From the NCBI GenBank assembly GCA_028023455.1, contig JAQFVV010006507.1, positions 308,001 through 372,000 on the forward strand: DNA of 64,000 nt, in the 5' to 3' direction. Position numbers and translations under genes: made by a program. The notes beneath the pieces were generated by a model, which worked only from the letters and a program-made list of their open reading frames with translations, was not told the origin of the DNA and did no database searches. This DNA comes from Epiperipatus broadwayi. Its lineage: Eukaryota; Onychophora; Udeonychophora; Euonychophora; Peripatidae. Below, one piece after another: positions 63,601 through 64,000 of the stretch (positions within the stretch are counted from its first letter, which is position 1; each line of letters opens with the position of its first letter).

Positions 63601-64000
63601 GTGTTTTTTGTTTTTCATAAATGTACCTTTAAGGTTTTTCTTGCAATGATATATATTGCAGAGGCTTCTACTATGTGGTGATGCTGAACTGATATCAGAC
63701 CCATGTAGCTATTTGGCATGCTATGCTGAGTTTGAAGACATTACGTGTCTAAAAGATTCACGCTTGCAAGCTGAATAGAAACTGTTTCATAAACATTCAG
63801 AGTTTGTGTTTTAGATCTAGTTTCTTAATCCTGTCCTTCACTGACGATAGCAAATAGCTTGAAATCATGATCTGAAGGTGGAAATTAAGTTAGAGATAGT
63901 GAAATACTCGCTCTGACGTTTATGTAAACAAACGCTTGAGGGTGTTTTTGGTATAATGCCATCTATTGTCATAAATAAAAGCGTATGCAAGTTTTTAACT
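57641..64000. repeat. About 401-bp satellite array, roughly 16 monomers
   Basis: Head-to-tail monomers with landmark GAAATCATGATCTGAAGGTG spaced 400, 401, 409, 401, 400, 387, 400, 401, 401 bp and so on up to the window end. Each monomer contains self-complementary strings such as GCTTGCAAGC, CAAGTTTTTAACTTG and TGCAATGATATATATTGCA. The first unit (57641-57960) is divergent and shortened, as at array edges. The array continues outside the window. No similarity to rRNA or a known satellite is recognised. Confidence 0.95.
62267..62449 (-). other. 60-codon open frame carried by the satellite monomers (representative)
   Basis: One of about nine monomers where the same minus-strand frame is open from ATG to stop (also 58667, 59067, 59468, 59877, 60278, 61065, 61465 and 61866, lower ends). 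The peptide opens MQERPQRYIYEKQKTQ and ends LISTFRS. Differences between monomers are a mixture of amino-acid changes. No signal peptide or known family. Probably a by-product of array homogenisation, not a gene. Confidence 0.3.

Overview
The window is very AT-rich repetitive DNA from an animal genome. Non-LTR elements with PHD-finger ORF1s, Ty3/gypsy elements, a Tigger/pogo transposon, a tRNA-like SINE, spliced exons and a long satellite all point to a metazoan. An AT-rich invertebrate, perhaps an arthropod, fits best, but the species cannot be named from the sequence. Almost everything is transposon-derived and most coding regions are broken. The only convincing host gene is a pair of spliced exons on the minus strand at 7.6-8.3 kb.

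Left part (1-19.4 kb): a trinucleotide microsatellite; a 1.2 kb repeat that recurs inverted at 50.2-51.4 kb; a decayed plus-strand Ty3/gypsy element (2.1-4.9 kb) whose short 3' LTR is split by a Tigger/pogo DNA transposon (5128-7046); the two host exons; then a 5.4 kb APE-type LINE (9.78-15.14 kb) bounded on both sides by long (TAA)n tracts, the right one 618 bp and apparently perfect. Its ORF1 carries a zinc knuckle, an AT-hook-like motif and, at 10124-10145, a 22-base exact match to an Illumina adapter, which is an assembly artefact. A SINE, an LTR-like start and weak LRR and exon remnants follow.

Middle (19.4-28.9 kb): a second LINE on the minus strand (two PHD-like fingers in ORF1, APE and RT in ORF2), interrupted near the end of ORF1 by a 5.6 kb foldback element (21634-27276). 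The foldback has arms of more than 2 kb built partly from about 47-bp tandem repeats, a 676 bp spacer with its own hairpin, and no transposase.

Right part (28.9-57.6 kb): a chain of large, mostly non-coding repeats separated by (TA)n tracts. They include three copies of a family of up to 5 kb (A), two of a 1.3 kb family (B) and one 2.17 kb LTR-like element (C). Minus-strand (43.4-48.0 kb) and plus-strand (51.5-54.0 kb) Ty3/gypsy elements lie between them. Several elements read TG...TTACA in the minus direction and lie directly in TATATA, suggesting TA-targeted LTR elements and solo LTRs.

Right edge (57.6-64 kb): about 16 head-to-tail copies of a roughly 401 bp satellite with signs of a five-monomer higher-order repeat and a 60-codon frame that stays open in many monomers. 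The array runs off the window.
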